64,000 bases of DNA from Glycomyces amatae (GTDB taxonomy: Bacteria; Actinomycetota; Actinomycetes; Mycobacteriales; Micromonosporaceae). Location of the stretch: contig NZ_JAJLQZ010000004.1 of assembly GCF_020991375.1 (NCBI RefSeq), positions 248,001 through 312,000 of the forward strand. Direction: 5' to 3'. The notes below the pieces were generated by a model. It made no database searches and was not told where the DNA came from. It was given only the letters and a program-made list of their open reading frames with translations. Below, piece by piece: positions 25,901 to 32,839 of this stretch. Position numbers and translations under genes: made by a program. Numbering within the stretch: position 1 is the stretch's first letter; each line of letters begins with the position of its first letter.

Positions 25901-26181
25901 TCCACACCCGAGGCCTCACCGAGCACGATCACCTGCGAGGCCGGCAGACTCACTCCAGTACTCGGCCCCGTCGCCGCCCGCACCCGCAACGCCGCCACCG
26001 GGTAGTCGCCGTTGACCTCTTCACTGTCGCGCCACAGCACGTGCCGTGCGGTCAGCACCAGGCCCGGAGCGATGAGGTAGCCCGAGCCGATCGTGCCCAC
26101 ACCGGACTCGTCGGCGACCTTGATCTTCACCACCCGCGCCAACCGCGGATCGAATGACGCGGGGCTGTTCACTTCAGCCAA
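22987..26181 (-). CDS. Trypsin-like protease / STAND NTPase / TPR fusion protein (conflict system core)
   Basis: 1064 residues, three regions. Residues 1-230 form a trypsin-like domain with His47 (LTARHVLW), Asp94 (SGVDVAVLIV) and Ser179 (GGLSGSGVVD). Residues about 260-560 hold a STAND-type NTPase with Walker A GRAGVGKS (308-315) and Walker B VVVVDYPER (353-361). From about 767 to 997 there are five nearly identical 46-residue TPR-like repeats built on SVNNLAVHLAEAGRREEGLA and AQRAVDLREELAAQNPAAYL. The protein lies 17 bp after the trypco2 gene on the same strand. Protease-STAND-repeat proteins are predicted biological-conflict switches: repeats sense, the NTPase assembles, the protease acts. 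The TTG start has GGGA upstream; GTG 26172 is an alternative. Confidence 0.88.
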   Translation of the reverse strand: MAEVNSPASFDPRLARVVKIKVADESGVGTIGSGYLIAPGLVLTARHVLWRDSEEVNGDYPVAALRVRAATGPSTGVSLPASQVIVLGEASGVDVAVLIVPGLEPVAGTAMVGARFTTSQPVPGCWMVGYPKAAHQDTTVGPEYVGVSLLPVSGTASGRITVRVDTPPARKEADWGGLSGSGVVDAQNRLLGVLVDVQVKWKDRLAVVPIAKVTEAIAVRIDQHPELAPLLEMPVVEEAGEDPLFDHSKFPARMRDLRGESLFDALQFKYRVVDFIADGDRRKHVENALAWVRATGDRPDVKVAVVTGRAGVGKSRLAAEICDQLKAREPWWQVGFADHTKLVTAPVPAVPTVVVVDYPERHPEAVGSFIKEIHEARRNGVLQAPVRVVLVARDERSWFERARTNCKNLDQLIDHRIALGTREFSDDARDRHAEAAYSAFCDGFDLTNKERPAFAARGKHVLDRPLLVHAAALLAAWRLTQNGPVEGDAAGAGPVITNQGRLLDDLIGAEIDRLRRLRRDDDGKDGGPVFTSAREVREALCVTTLTTPARSDLPALLALTEAFGPGSNANTVTAADTLMDCFGTDTGVEGETQSEPHVSPVEPDLIAAHLLATTPGRTDLIKRLVASDIVAKHPAYRAQMIGALALASKDYPEIGTDLRTHLADALTDLINATGTASLAGLLTDHLDALVTAVVAAATDQDLTPARRLAAALELPAADREHDIDHAAAEVYLALPYPHPGLTGLGVTLTRRALAHTERGHDTAQIATASGTLGNWLSDNGQRPEALAAAQRAVDLREELAADNRAAHLPDLAMSVNNLAVHLAEAGRREEGLAAAQRAVDLREELAAQNPAAYLPDLATSVNNLAVYLSAAGRREEGLAAAQRAVDLREELAAQNPAAYLPDLATSVNNLAIRLAEAGRREEGLAAAQRAVDLREELAADNRAAHLPDLAASVNNLAVRLGEAGQRPEALAAAQRAVDLYEELAAQNPAAYLPDLARSYWTAAYVRRVLGQEADVAAGIEWCEQAIALYQELAASEPDAFTPLLETVQALRIDLAAMTRPDPAN
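23200..23880 (-). repeat. Tandem 138-bp coding repeats (TPR array)
   Basis: The same motif (GACCGCGCG on the plus strand) recurs at 23251, 23389, 23527, 23665 and 23803, exactly 138 bp apart. The central units differ by only a few bases. The array encodes 46-residue TPR-like units of the trypsin-STAND protein. Such identity between units suggests recent expansion or gene conversion. Confidence 0.92.
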
Positions 26182-26198
26182 GACTCGGTCCCGTGTGG

Positions 26199-26513
26199 CT
26201 AGTCGTCGTCGCGCATGGGCGCCGAGCCGACATGGAAATCGCCGGTATTGCCCTGGTCGTCGATCTCCTTGGGCTCGATCGTCAACGAGAGCTGATGGGT
26301 CCGGCTACGCGCATGCTCCGCGCTCACCTTGCCGGTCACCACCGACCAGATCGAGCCCTTCACCTCACCTGAGGCCGTCGTCTCAACCTCCAAGGAGAGG
26401 TCGAGCTGAATCGCGGTGATCTTCAGCTTCAGATTCGGGTCCGCCGAGAGCTTCGCGTCACGCAGTTCGTTGCGCAGGTCCGACAGTGCTTGCGAGAGGG
26501 GGAGGTTCGCCAT
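26199..26513 (-). CDS. Trypco2 family protein (trypsin co-occurring domain 2)
   Basis: A 104-residue protein. LPLSQALSDLRNELRDAKLS forms an N-terminal helix, followed by beta strands (LKLKITAIQLDLSLEVETTA; GEVKGSIWSVVTGKVSAEHA; THQLSLTIEPKE). This order, an L-x-x-L-R-x-E-L helix and then a strand that describes an E-L/I-D-L core and a late H-x-L-x-L-x-L strand, matches trypco2. That family is named for occurring beside trypsin-domain NTPase proteins in conflict systems. It is immediately upstream of the trypsin-STAND-TPR gene, with a 17-bp gap, in the order expected for an operon. It may act as adaptor or protease target; the mechanism is unknown. ATG 26513 is preceded by TGGGG. Confidence 0.82.
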   Translation of the reverse strand: MANLPLSQALSDLRNELRDAKLSADPNLKLKITAIQLDLSLEVETTASGEVKGSIWSVVTGKVSAEHARSRTHQLSLTIEPKEIDDQGNTGDFHVGSAPMRDDD

Positions 26514-26826
26514 CACCCCAAACTACCGGACCGGCTCCGGTCCCACGTCCCCCGAACAGACCGCACCACCCGAACGAGCAGACCAGAGCACCGACACACC
26601 AGACACAAGCGACCGACCGCAACAGCGATCACTCACCACCACCGCCCAGCCGCGGGCGTTAAGGACCGGGCGAGGCCCCAAGGCGCCGTGACGGACGTCG
26701 GCGGTGAGCCAAGCAAGACGATTGCCACCAGCTTGGCAGAACCGGACCCTTGAAAGTCCGAAACCGAACCCTAAGGTGACGAAGTTTCGGACTTGTTTCA
26801 CCAGCTCAGGGTCGGTGTCAATCAAA
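26514..26826. other. Intergenic region upstream of the trypco2 operon
   Basis: No gene is supported. It should contain the trypco2/trypsin-STAND promoter. Much of it is rich in CA-type simple sequence. It ends at a tRNA 3'-end-like fragment. Confidence 0.3.
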
Positions 26827-26850
26827 ATGGTGGAGGTAGCGGGATTCGAA
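26827..26850 (-). other. Orphan 3' end of a second type of tRNA (minus strand)
   Basis: Read on the minus strand this gives GTTCGAATCCCGCTACCTCC followed by ACCA: a T-loop, the 3' strand of the T-stem, a 7-base acceptor strand (TACCTCC), discriminator A and CCA. The matching 5' parts (GCGGG and GGAGGTA) are missing, so it is not a functional tRNA. It is a plausible attachment-site remnant at the edge of block B. Confidence 0.6.
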
Positions 26851-26923
26851 CTCGTGGCTGTTGATGGCGAGACAATTTCGGGCTCGAAGTGATTCCGCTG
26901 GTAGGTGAGTTTCTGAGCGACTA

Positions 26924-26976
26924 GAGCGGGCGTCCGTCCGATAAGCGGAAGATCGCCGGTTCGACTCCGGCCACCA
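26924..26976 (+). repeat. tRNA 3'-half-like fragment, third copy (decayed)
   Basis: The sequence keeps an anticodon arm (TCCGT-CCGATAA-GCGGA) and a perfect T-arm (GCCGG-TTCGACT-CCGGC) but has no usable acceptor or 5' half. Downstream it continues with ACCATCGCCACCGGGCATTG and the CCCCGTCTACC...CTGGAAGG terminator remnant, closely parallel to the region after intact tRNA-Phe. It separates the conflict-gene block from the arsenic block. Confidence 0.72.
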
Positions 26977-27039
26977 TCGCCACCGGGCATTGCTCCCCGT
27001 CTACCGGTACGAACACTGGAAGGTGAGGATGCTTCGTTT

Positions 27040-27205
27040 CCGGCTTCGGGAGGGCGGGATCGGCCACGGCGATCCGTTCCTCGCGGTGGGCCGGCCGACC
27101 TCGAGCGTCTGGGGAAGCTCCTGGACGGTGACCGGGTACGAGCGCCCGTCGACCCTCGTGCGGATCAGGCCCTCGCGGTGCTCCGAACCCGGGCCTCGCC
27201 GGTGA
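27040..27205 (-). pseudogene. Short remnants of the tRNA-linked hypothetical gene, third copy
   Basis: Plus-strand segments GGCGGGATCGGCCACGGCGA and then TCGAGCGTCTGGGGAAGCTC through GTACGAGCGCCCGTCGACC and CCCTCGCGGTGCTCCGAA match, in order, separated parts of the intact gene at 10121-11047. Large internal and terminal parts are missing. It follows the third tRNA-like fragment just as the other copies follow theirs. Confidence 0.65.
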
Positions 27206-27223
27206 CGCCGCTGATCGCGGTGG

Positions 27224-27643
27224 TCACGCCTCGGCCTCGCCTTCGGGGAAGAGCTCTTCGAGCAGGCCCTCGACGCGGGTCTTGATCTCGTCGCGGATGG
27301 ACCGGACGGCCTCGACGCCCTGCCCGGCGGGGTCGTCGAGCTTCCAGTCCAGGTAGCGCTTCCCGGGGAAGACCGGGCAGGCGTCGCCGCAGCCCATGGT
27401 GACGCACACGTCGGAGGCCTCGACCGCGTCGTAGGTGAGGACCTTCGGTGACTGCGTCGAGATGTCGATGCCGACCTCGGCCATCGCCTCGACGGCGGCG
27501 GGGTTGACCTCGGCGGCGGGGGCCGACCCGGCGGAGCGGACTTCGACGCGGTCCCCGGCGAGGTGGGCGAGCCATCCGGCGGCCATCTGGGAGCGTCCGG
27601 CGTTGTGGACGCACACGAACAGGACGGACGGTCTGGTGGACAT
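27224..27643 (-). CDS. arsC: Arsenate reductase, low-molecular-weight phosphatase type
   Basis: A 139-residue LMW-PTP-fold enzyme that reduces arsenate to arsenite. The P-loop VLFVCVHNAGRSQMAA (residues 7-22) carries the nucleophile Cys11 and Arg17. Further cysteines occur in VCVTMGCGDACPVFPG (near 79-94), where Cys85 and Cys89 are positioned as in thioredoxin- or mycothiol-coupled ArsC proteins. It is the last gene of a minus-strand operon FAD enzyme-ArsR-Acr3-ArsC, 23 bp after Acr3. GAAGGAA lies six bases before the ATG. Expression is expected to be released by arsenite through the ArsR protein of the operon. Confidence 0.93.
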   Translation of the reverse strand: MSTRPSVLFVCVHNAGRSQMAAGWLAHLAGDRVEVRSAGSAPAAEVNPAAVEAMAEVGIDISTQSPKVLTYDAVEASDVCVTMGCGDACPVFPGKRYLDWKLDDPAGQGVEAVRSIRDEIKTRVEGLLEELFPEGEAEA

Positions 27644-27666
27644 GGCGGTTCCTTCGCTGTCGTCGG

Positions 27667-28773
27667 TCATGATCGTGCTGCTCGGAGTTCGGGAGTGCGG
27701 AAGAACCGCCGGGCCCAGAGGCTGACGTAGACGAGGCCCACGAGGACGGGGACTTCGATGAGCGGGCCGACGACACCGGCGAGGGCCTGGCCCGAGGCCG
27801 CGCCGAAGGTGGCGATGGCGACGGCGATGGCGATGGCGAGCTCGAAGTTGTTGCCCGCGGCGGTGAACGCGAGCGTCGTGGTGCGTTCGTAGCCCAGGCC
27901 GACGCCCTTGCCGAGGGCGAACGACCCGGCCCACATGAGGCCGAAGTACACCAGCAGCGGGAGCGCGATCCGCACGACGTCCAGGGGCTGGGCGATGATC
28001 GCCTCGCCTTGGAGGGCGAACAGCACGACGATCGTGAAGAGCAGTCCGTAGAGCGCGAACGGCCCGACCCGGGGCAGGAACCGGTCCTCGTACCAGGCGC
28101 GGCCCTTGCGCTTCTCGCCGAGGACGCGAGTGAGGTACCCGGCGGCGAGCGGGACGCCGAGGAAGACGGCGACGTTGAGGGCGATCTCCCAGCCGGAGAC
28201 GTCGAGTCCGGCGGTGTCGAGGCCGAGCCGGCGCGGCAGGGCGTCGAGGTAGAGCCAGCCCAGTGCGCCGAACGCGACGACCTGGAAGACGGAGTTCAGC
28301 GCCACCAGGACGGCCGCGGCCTCGCGGTCGCCGCAGGCGAGGTCGTTCCAGATGATGACCATGGCGATGCAGCGGGCCAGGCCCACGATGACCAGCCCGG
28401 TCCGGAACTCGGGGAGGTCCGCGAGGAAGACCCAGGCGAGGGCGAACATCAGGGCCGGGCCGACGAGCCAGTTCAGCACGAGCGAAGAGAGCAGCAGCCG
28501 CTTGTCGGCGGTGACGGTGTCGAGGCGGTCGTAGCGGACCTTCGCCAGGACCGGGTACATCATGACCAGCAGTCCCGCGGCGATCGGGAGGGAGACGCCG
28601 CCGATCTGGACCGCGTTCAGCGCCTCGCCGACGAGCGGGACCCATTGGCCGAGCGCGATGCCGGCGAGCATGGCCGCGCCGATCCAGACGGGGAGGTACT
28701 TGTCGAGGGTCGACAGCCGCCCGCGCGCGGCGTCGCCGGCGACCGAGGTCGCCGTGGCATCGGGGCGGCTCAT
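27667..28773 (-). CDS. acr3: Acr3 family arsenite efflux permease
   Basis: A 368-residue membrane protein with about ten transmembrane segments. Acr3 hallmarks include PIAAGLLVMMYPVLAKVRYD, GLARCIAMVIIWNDLACGDR (carrying the functionally important Cys) and TLAFTAAGNNFELAIAIAVA. It exports arsenite across the cytoplasmic membrane, driven by the proton gradient. Its ATG overlaps the stop of the ArsR gene (ATGA), so translation is coupled. ArsC follows. The N-terminal 20 residues are polar and cytoplasmic. This is a BOR/ACR3 superfamily transporter, not the unrelated ArsB. Confidence 0.95.
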   Translation of the reverse strand: MSRPDATATSVAGDAARGRLSTLDKYLPVWIGAAMLAGIALGQWVPLVGEALNAVQIGGVSLPIAAGLLVMMYPVLAKVRYDRLDTVTADKRLLLSSLVLNWLVGPALMFALAWVFLADLPEFRTGLVIVGLARCIAMVIIWNDLACGDREAAAVLVALNSVFQVVAFGALGWLYLDALPRRLGLDTAGLDVSGWEIALNVAVFLGVPLAAGYLTRVLGEKRKGRAWYEDRFLPRVGPFALYGLLFTIVVLFALQGEAIIAQPLDVVRIALPLLVYFGLMWAGSFALGKGVGLGYERTTTLAFTAAGNNFELAIAIAVAIATFGAASGQALAGVVGPLIEVPVLVGLVYVSLWARRFFRTPELRAARS

Positions 28774-29141
28774 GCGGCGGCTTCGGCGGGGGCGGCGAGG
28801 AGTCCGGAGAGCAGGTCGAGGGCGGCCCGCTCGGCGCGGTAGTAGACCCAGGTGCCGCGGCGGTCGGCGGTGACCAGGCCGGTGGCCTTGAGGACTTTGA
28901 GGTGGTGGGAGATGGTGGGGGCCTTGAGGTCGAAGGCGTCGGTCAGGTCGCAGACGCACGCCTCGCCGCCTTCGTGGGAGGCGATGAGGGACAGCAGCCG
29001 CAGCCGGACCGGGTCACCGAGGGCCTTGAACGCGGGCGCCAGCCCCTCGGCCTGGTCGGCGGTCAGCGGCTCGGCGACCAGCGGGACGTGGCAGTCCGCG
29101 GCCCGGGTCCGCTCGAGGAGCGGCAGGAGCTGTTTCGACAT
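28770..29141 (-). CDS. arsR: ArsR/SmtB family arsenic-responsive repressor
   Basis: A 123-residue winged-HTH repressor. PAFKALGDPVRLRLLSLIAS (near 35-54) is the ArsR signature and CVCDLTDAFDLKAPTISHHL is the recognition region. The Cys-Val-Cys pair preceding the recognition helix is the classic ArsR As(III)-binding motif, with GEACVCDL at about 58-65. The N-terminus contains another Cys (AADCHVPL). It heads acr3-arsC, with a 4-bp overlap to acr3. Upstream the minus strand carries GTTTCGATGCTTGTCAAAC, an imperfect inverted repeat that could be its operator. Confidence 0.93.
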   Translation of the reverse strand: MSKQLLPLLERTRAADCHVPLVAEPLTADQAEGLAPAFKALGDPVRLRLLSLIASHEGGEACVCDLTDAFDLKAPTISHHLKVLKATGLVTADRRGTWVYYRAERAALDLLSGLLAAPAEAAA

Positions 29142-29251
29142 GCGTCTAGTTTGACAAGCATCGAAACAAGCGGCAACCCCGGCCGGCGGGTACCTGAGGT
29201 CGGCGGGGCGGGCGGCCTCGCCCGCCCCGCTCATCGGGCGCTCGGCGGCGG

Positions 29252-30745
29252 TCAGCCGCAGCAGCCCCCGCCGGTCTTCACCTGCGGGAGCTCGGTCCGC
29301 TGACCGGCCCGGCCGTGCAGGACCCCGGTCGCCAGGCCGCGCGCGGGCACGGTCACCGGCTCCTCGACCGCGGTGCCGCAGCCCGAGGACGCGGTGCCGC
29401 AACCGGACTCGGCGGCCTCCGCGGTCGCGCCGCAGCACCCGGACGCTTCGTCGGCGTCGGTGATGCTGGTGGCGTCGAGGGCCCTGGAGGAGGAGCAGAC
29501 GCCGGTCTCGGGCAGGTCGAGTTCGACCCGCTCGGCCGCCTCCCGGTCCCCGGCGAGGGCCGCGGCGATGGAGCGGACCTGCTCGTACCCGGTGGCGAGC
29601 AGGAACGTCGGGGCGCGCCCGTAGGACTTGACCCCGGCGATGTAGAAGCCCTCGTCGGGGTGGGCGAGATGGGCCTCGCCGTGGGCCGGGACGGTGCCGC
29701 AGGAGTGGAAGTTCGGGTCGATGAGCGGCGCGATCCGCGCCGGGGCCTCGACCACCGCGTCGAGGTCGAGACGGACCTCGCGCAGCATCGCCAGGTCGGG
29801 CCGGAACCCGGTCGCGGCGGCGACGTTGTCGACTTCGAGTTCGACCGCGAGGCTCCCCGTCGCGCCCTGAACCGCCACGGACCCGTCGGGCCGGGTGGCG
29901 AAGGCGCGGATGGTGAAGCCGGTGACCAGCTCGACCGCGCCGGACTCGACCAGGGACTTGAGGCGGGTGCCGATGGTGCCGCGCGCGGGGAGCGCGTCGG
30001 CCGAGCCGCCGCCGTAGACCTTGCCCGGGTCGGTGCCCCGGATCGCCCACATGACGGTGGTGCCCGGTTCGGATTCGGCGAGTTCGGCCAGCAGCAGGAG
30101 CGTGTTCGCGGCGGAGTGCCCGGCACCGACGACCAGGGTCCGCTTGCCCGCGAACCGGGCCCGGTCGGTGCCGAGGACGTCGGGGAGCGGTCCGGCCTGC
30201 CACGGCGCGTCCGGGGCCTCGCCCGCGGCGGGCAGGCCGTGCGCGCCGAGCGGGTTGCGGTGGGCCCAGACGCCGGAGGCGTCGACGACCGCGTCCGCGA
30301 TGACGTCCTCGGTCTCACCGGTGGGGGTGAGCGTGCGCAGGAGGTAGGCGCGCCCGTCGCGGTCGAGGGTGTTGGTCTTGTCCACCCCGAGGCGGGCGAC
30401 GCCGGTGACGCGGGTGCCGTAGCGGACATGCTCGTCCAGGGTCTTCGCCAGCGGCGCGAGGTAGTCGGCGATCAGCTCGGCGCCGGTGGGGAGGCGGTCC
30501 GCATCGGGGGCGCTCCAGCCGGCGGCCTCGAGGAGGCGGCGGGCGGCGGGGTCGATGTCGAACCGCCAGGGCGAGAACAGCCGGATGTGCCCCCACCGGC
30601 CGATCGCCGCGCCCGGGCCGTCTCCGGCTTCGAGCACGATCGGGGTGAGTCCGCGCTCGAGCAGGTGCGCGGCGGCGGCGAGGCCGACCGGGCCCGCGCC
30701 GATCACGGCGACGGTCCGGACGGGGCGGGCGGTGCCGTTGGACAT
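29252..30745 (-). CDS. FAD/NAD(P)-dependent oxidoreductase of the arsenic locus with cysteine-rich tail
   Basis: A 497-residue flavoprotein. The FAD dinucleotide motif is VAVIGAGPVGLAAAAHLLER (near 10-29). A second GxGxxA motif is TLVVGAGHSAANTLLLLAEL (near 200-219), and the ATGFRPD segment is near 335. The last 80 residues hold clustered cysteines: TGVCSSSRAL, SGCCGATAEAAESGCGTASSGCG and a terminal GGGCCG, unusual for this fold and suited to binding a soft metalloid. Related enzymes sit in actinobacterial arsenic islands beside ArsR/Acr3 and are loosely called ArsO-like. The reaction is not established. It is the first gene of the minus-strand operon and divergent from another ArsR gene. Confidence 0.85.
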   Translation of the reverse strand: MSNGTARPVRTVAVIGAGPVGLAAAAHLLERGLTPIVLEAGDGPGAAIGRWGHIRLFSPWRFDIDPAARRLLEAAGWSAPDADRLPTGAELIADYLAPLAKTLDEHVRYGTRVTGVARLGVDKTNTLDRDGRAYLLRTLTPTGETEDVIADAVVDASGVWAHRNPLGAHGLPAAGEAPDAPWQAGPLPDVLGTDRARFAGKRTLVVGAGHSAANTLLLLAELAESEPGTTVMWAIRGTDPGKVYGGGSADALPARGTIGTRLKSLVESGAVELVTGFTIRAFATRPDGSVAVQGATGSLAVELEVDNVAAATGFRPDLAMLREVRLDLDAVVEAPARIAPLIDPNFHSCGTVPAHGEAHLAHPDEGFYIAGVKSYGRAPTFLLATGYEQVRSIAAALAGDREAAERVELDLPETGVCSSSRALDATSITDADEASGCCGATAEAAESGCGTASSGCGTAVEEPVTVPARGLATGVLHGRAGQRTELPQVKTGGGCCG

Positions 30746-30861
30746 GGCAGACTCCTGGGTTCGTCGGTCCGAGGCGACCGCGCCGAGCGCGGTCGCATCA
30801 ATAGAACTCATTAATACCAACATATACTGTTGATAGCAAGCTCTGTGGTTTAATTGACTCC
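30746..30861. promoter_or_regulatory. Divergent operator region between the flavoenzyme and ArsR genes
   Basis: AT-rich sequence with ATCAATAG (30797-30804) and CTGTTGAT (30827-30834), an inverted repeat with one mismatch. It also contains TTAATA and TATACT elements that could be promoters. Binding by the adjacent ArsR protein is likely by position. Confidence 0.5.
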
Positions 30862-31221
30862 ATGAGCCGCACCATCGAACTCACCTTGACCGACGTGGCC
30901 GCCGGGCACTCGGACGCCTCGGTGATCGCGCACGCCAAGGACCTCGCCCCGCAGTTCAAGGCCCTGGCCGACGAGAACCGGCTCGCGATCGTGCTGCTGC
31001 TCTCGGAGCGCTCGCGGACCGTCCGCGAGCTGACCGAGGCCACGGGCCTGGCCCAGACCCTCGTCTCCCACCACCTGGCGCCCCTGCGCGAGCTCGGCCT
31101 GGTCTCGGTGACGCCCAAGGGCCGCAGCAACGTCTACTCGATCTGCTGCGACGCCTTCTCCGCGCCGCTGCGCGCCCTCGCCGGGCTGTCGACCCCGGTC
31201 GAGGACGCCTGCTGCGACTAG
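30862..31221 (+). CDS. ArsR family transcriptional regulator (second)
   Basis: A 119-residue winged-HTH protein with the ArsR core FKALADENRLAIVLLLSERS (near 33-52) and recognition segment ELTEATGLAQTLVSHHLAPL. It lacks the CxC motif in the DNA-recognition helix. Instead cysteines are near the C-terminus (YSICCDAF and the final DACCD), so metalloid sensing probably uses a different site, as in several actinobacterial ArsR proteins that bind As(III) with C-terminal Cys pairs. It is divergent from the flavoenzyme operon, which it probably controls. Confidence 0.92.
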   Translation: MSRTIELTLTDVAAGHSDASVIAHAKDLAPQFKALADENRLAIVLLLSERSRTVRELTEATGLAQTLVSHHLAPLRELGLVSVTPKGRSNVYSICCDAFSAPLRALAGLSTPVEDACCD

Positions 31222-31380
31222 CGGCCGCCGCCCGTCTCATCGGCGTCGCACTCGACCGACGGACGCGGGCGACCGGTCGGCAGGAGGATCCTCGTCTCCG
31301 GGCCGGTCGGCGGGAACCTCGTCGGGCTCGACGGCGACCAGGGCGCGACCTTCGTCCGTCCGATGTGAGCGCGGCCGGTG
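31222..31380. other. Short gap between convergent ArsR genes
   Basis: No gene or clear terminator was identified between the second and third ArsR genes. Confidence 0.3.
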
Positions 31381-31695
31381 TCAGCAGCAGCCGTCGAGGA
31401 AGCCGCGGAGGCGGTCGAGTGCGGACCCGATCCGCTCCTTGTCCGCCCGGTAGAACACCGTCTTCGCCTCCCGGCGGCTGGTGAGCAGGCCGCCGTCCTT
31501 GAGCTGCGCGAGCTGCTGGGACGCCGTCGACTGGCCGATCCCCAGCCGCTGGGCCGCCTCGCCGACGCTCAGCTCCGCGCCGTCGGCGAACAGCAGCATC
31601 GCCTGCTGGCGGGCCTCGCTCGCCAGGGCCTTCAAGAACCGGCCCGTCGCCTCGTCGGGCACCGGCGGGGCCGGATCGGTCGTCGCTGTCGCCAT
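31381..31695 (-). CDS. ArsR family transcriptional regulator (third)
   Basis: A 104-residue winged-HTH regulator: FLKALASEARQQAMLLFADG (near 20-39), EAAQRLGIGQSTASQQLAQL and the wing SRREAKTVFYRAD. There are no cysteines except the terminal GCC. It is divergent from the second flavoenzyme gene across a 63-bp gap that contains a perfect 12-bp palindrome, so it is the likely local repressor of the flavoenzyme-MFS pair. The C-terminal Cys pair could be its metalloid sensor. Confidence 0.9.
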   Translation of the reverse strand: MATATTDPAPPVPDEATGRFLKALASEARQQAMLLFADGAELSVGEAAQRLGIGQSTASQQLAQLKDGGLLTSRREAKTVFYRADKERIGSALDRLRGFLDGCC

Positions 31696-31719
31696 GGGGT
31701 CCAGCCTAACCTCACACCG

Positions 31720-31743
31720 TCATTTCATGAAATCACGAAATGA
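31720..31743. promoter_or_regulatory. Nested palindromes, probable operator of the third ArsR
   Basis: TCATTTC (31720-31726) and GAAATGA (31737-31743) are exact inverted repeats. Inside them ATTTCATGAAAT (31722-31733) is a perfect 12-bp palindrome. The site is 16 bp upstream of the flavoenzyme start codon and 25 bp upstream of the divergent ArsR start. Confidence 0.65.
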
Positions 31744-31758
31744 CGATATGATCTTGCC

Positions 31759-32835
31759 GTGGACCTCATCGACACCCTCGTCATCGGCGCCGGCCAGTCC
31801 GGACTCGCCACCGCCCGCGCCCTCCTCGCCCGCGGCCTCGCCCCGGTCGTCCTCGAAGCAGGCGAGGCCGCGACCGGGTCCTGGCCCCGGTACTACGACT
31901 CGCTGACCCTGTTCTCCCCGGCCCTCTACTCCTCCCTGCCCGGCATGCCCTTCCCCGGCGATCCCGATCGCCACCCGCACCGCGACGAGGTGGTCGCCTA
32001 CCTCGCCGCGTACGCCGAGCGCCTGGACGCCGACATCCGCACCGGCCACTACGTCAGGGCCGTCGAACAGGCCGAGGGGATCTTCACTGCGCGCCTCGCC
32101 GACGGCCGCACCCTTCGGGCTCGCACGGTCGTGGCCGCGACCGGCGGCTTCGCCAACCCCTACCGGCCCGGCCTGCCGGGTCTGGACACCTTCACCGGCA
32201 CGGTCCTGCACGCCGCCGAGTACACCCGGCCCGAGCCCTTCGCGGGGCAGCGGGTCCTGGTCGTCGGCGGCGGCAACACCGCCGTCCAGATCGGCGTCGA
32301 ACTCGCCCGACACGCCCAGGCCACCGTGGCCACGCGCGGGAGGCTCCGCTTCGCACCCCAGCGGCCGCTCGGGCGCGACCTGCACTTCTGGTACACGATC
32401 ACCGGCCTCGACGCCGCCCCTGTCGGCCGCCTCCTGACCCGCCCGCCCACGGTCCCGGTCCTGGACGACGGCCGCTACAGAGCCGCCGTCGCCGCAGGCC
32501 GCCCCGACCACCGACCCATGTTCACCCGCCTCGACGGCGACCGCGTCCACTGGGGCGACGGCACCACGGAGACGGTCGACGCGGTCATTCTCGCCACCGG
32601 GTACCGGCCCGCCCTCGACTACCTCACCGGACTCGACGTCCTCGACGCCGACGGGCACCCCCGCCACCGAGGCGGCCTCGCCACGGCGGTCCCGGGCCTG
32701 GGGTTCGTCGGCCTCGAATGGCAGCGGAGCCTGTCCTCGGCGAGCCTGCGCGGCGTCGGGCGCGACGCCGCGCGCGTCGCCAAACCCCTGGCCGCAATGG
32801 TGTTGAACGCCCGCAACGGCATCGGGTACACCTGA
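31759..32835 (+). CDS. Flavin-containing monooxygenase-like protein (ArsO-like)
   Basis: A 358-residue FAD/NADPH enzyme. The FAD motif is TLVIGAGQSGLATARALLAR (near 6-25), followed by PRYYDSLTLFSPALYSSLPG, typical of flavin monooxygenases related to YUCCA/ArsO. The NADPH motif is VLVVGGGNTAVQIGVELARH (near 165-184), then ILATGYRPALDYL. The GTG start is directly downstream of an ArsR-type palindrome, and an MFS gene follows five bases later. Location suggests a role in organoarsenical or arsenite handling. It belongs to a different subgroup from the larger Cys-tailed flavoenzyme in the same block. The substrate is inferred from context only. Confidence 0.85.
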   Translation: MDLIDTLVIGAGQSGLATARALLARGLAPVVLEAGEAATGSWPRYYDSLTLFSPALYSSLPGMPFPGDPDRHPHRDEVVAYLAAYAERLDADIRTGHYVRAVEQAEGIFTARLADGRTLRARTVVAATGGFANPYRPGLPGLDTFTGTVLHAAEYTRPEPFAGQRVLVVGGGNTAVQIGVELARHAQATVATRGRLRFAPQRPLGRDLHFWYTITGLDAAPVGRLLTRPPTVPVLDDGRYRAAVAAGRPDHRPMFTRLDGDRVHWGDGTTETVDAVILATGYRPALDYLTGLDVLDADGHPRHRGGLATAVPGLGFVGLEWQRSLSSASLRGVGRDAARVAKPLAAMVLNARNGIGYT

Positions 32836-32839
32836 CCTC

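Noticed and set aside
26690..26990. Possible complete tRNA genes near 26.83 and 26.92 kb
   Set aside because: Only T-arm and acceptor 3' strand (minus strand) or anticodon and T-arm (plus strand) can be formed; the 5' halves are missing, so no full cloverleaf is possible.
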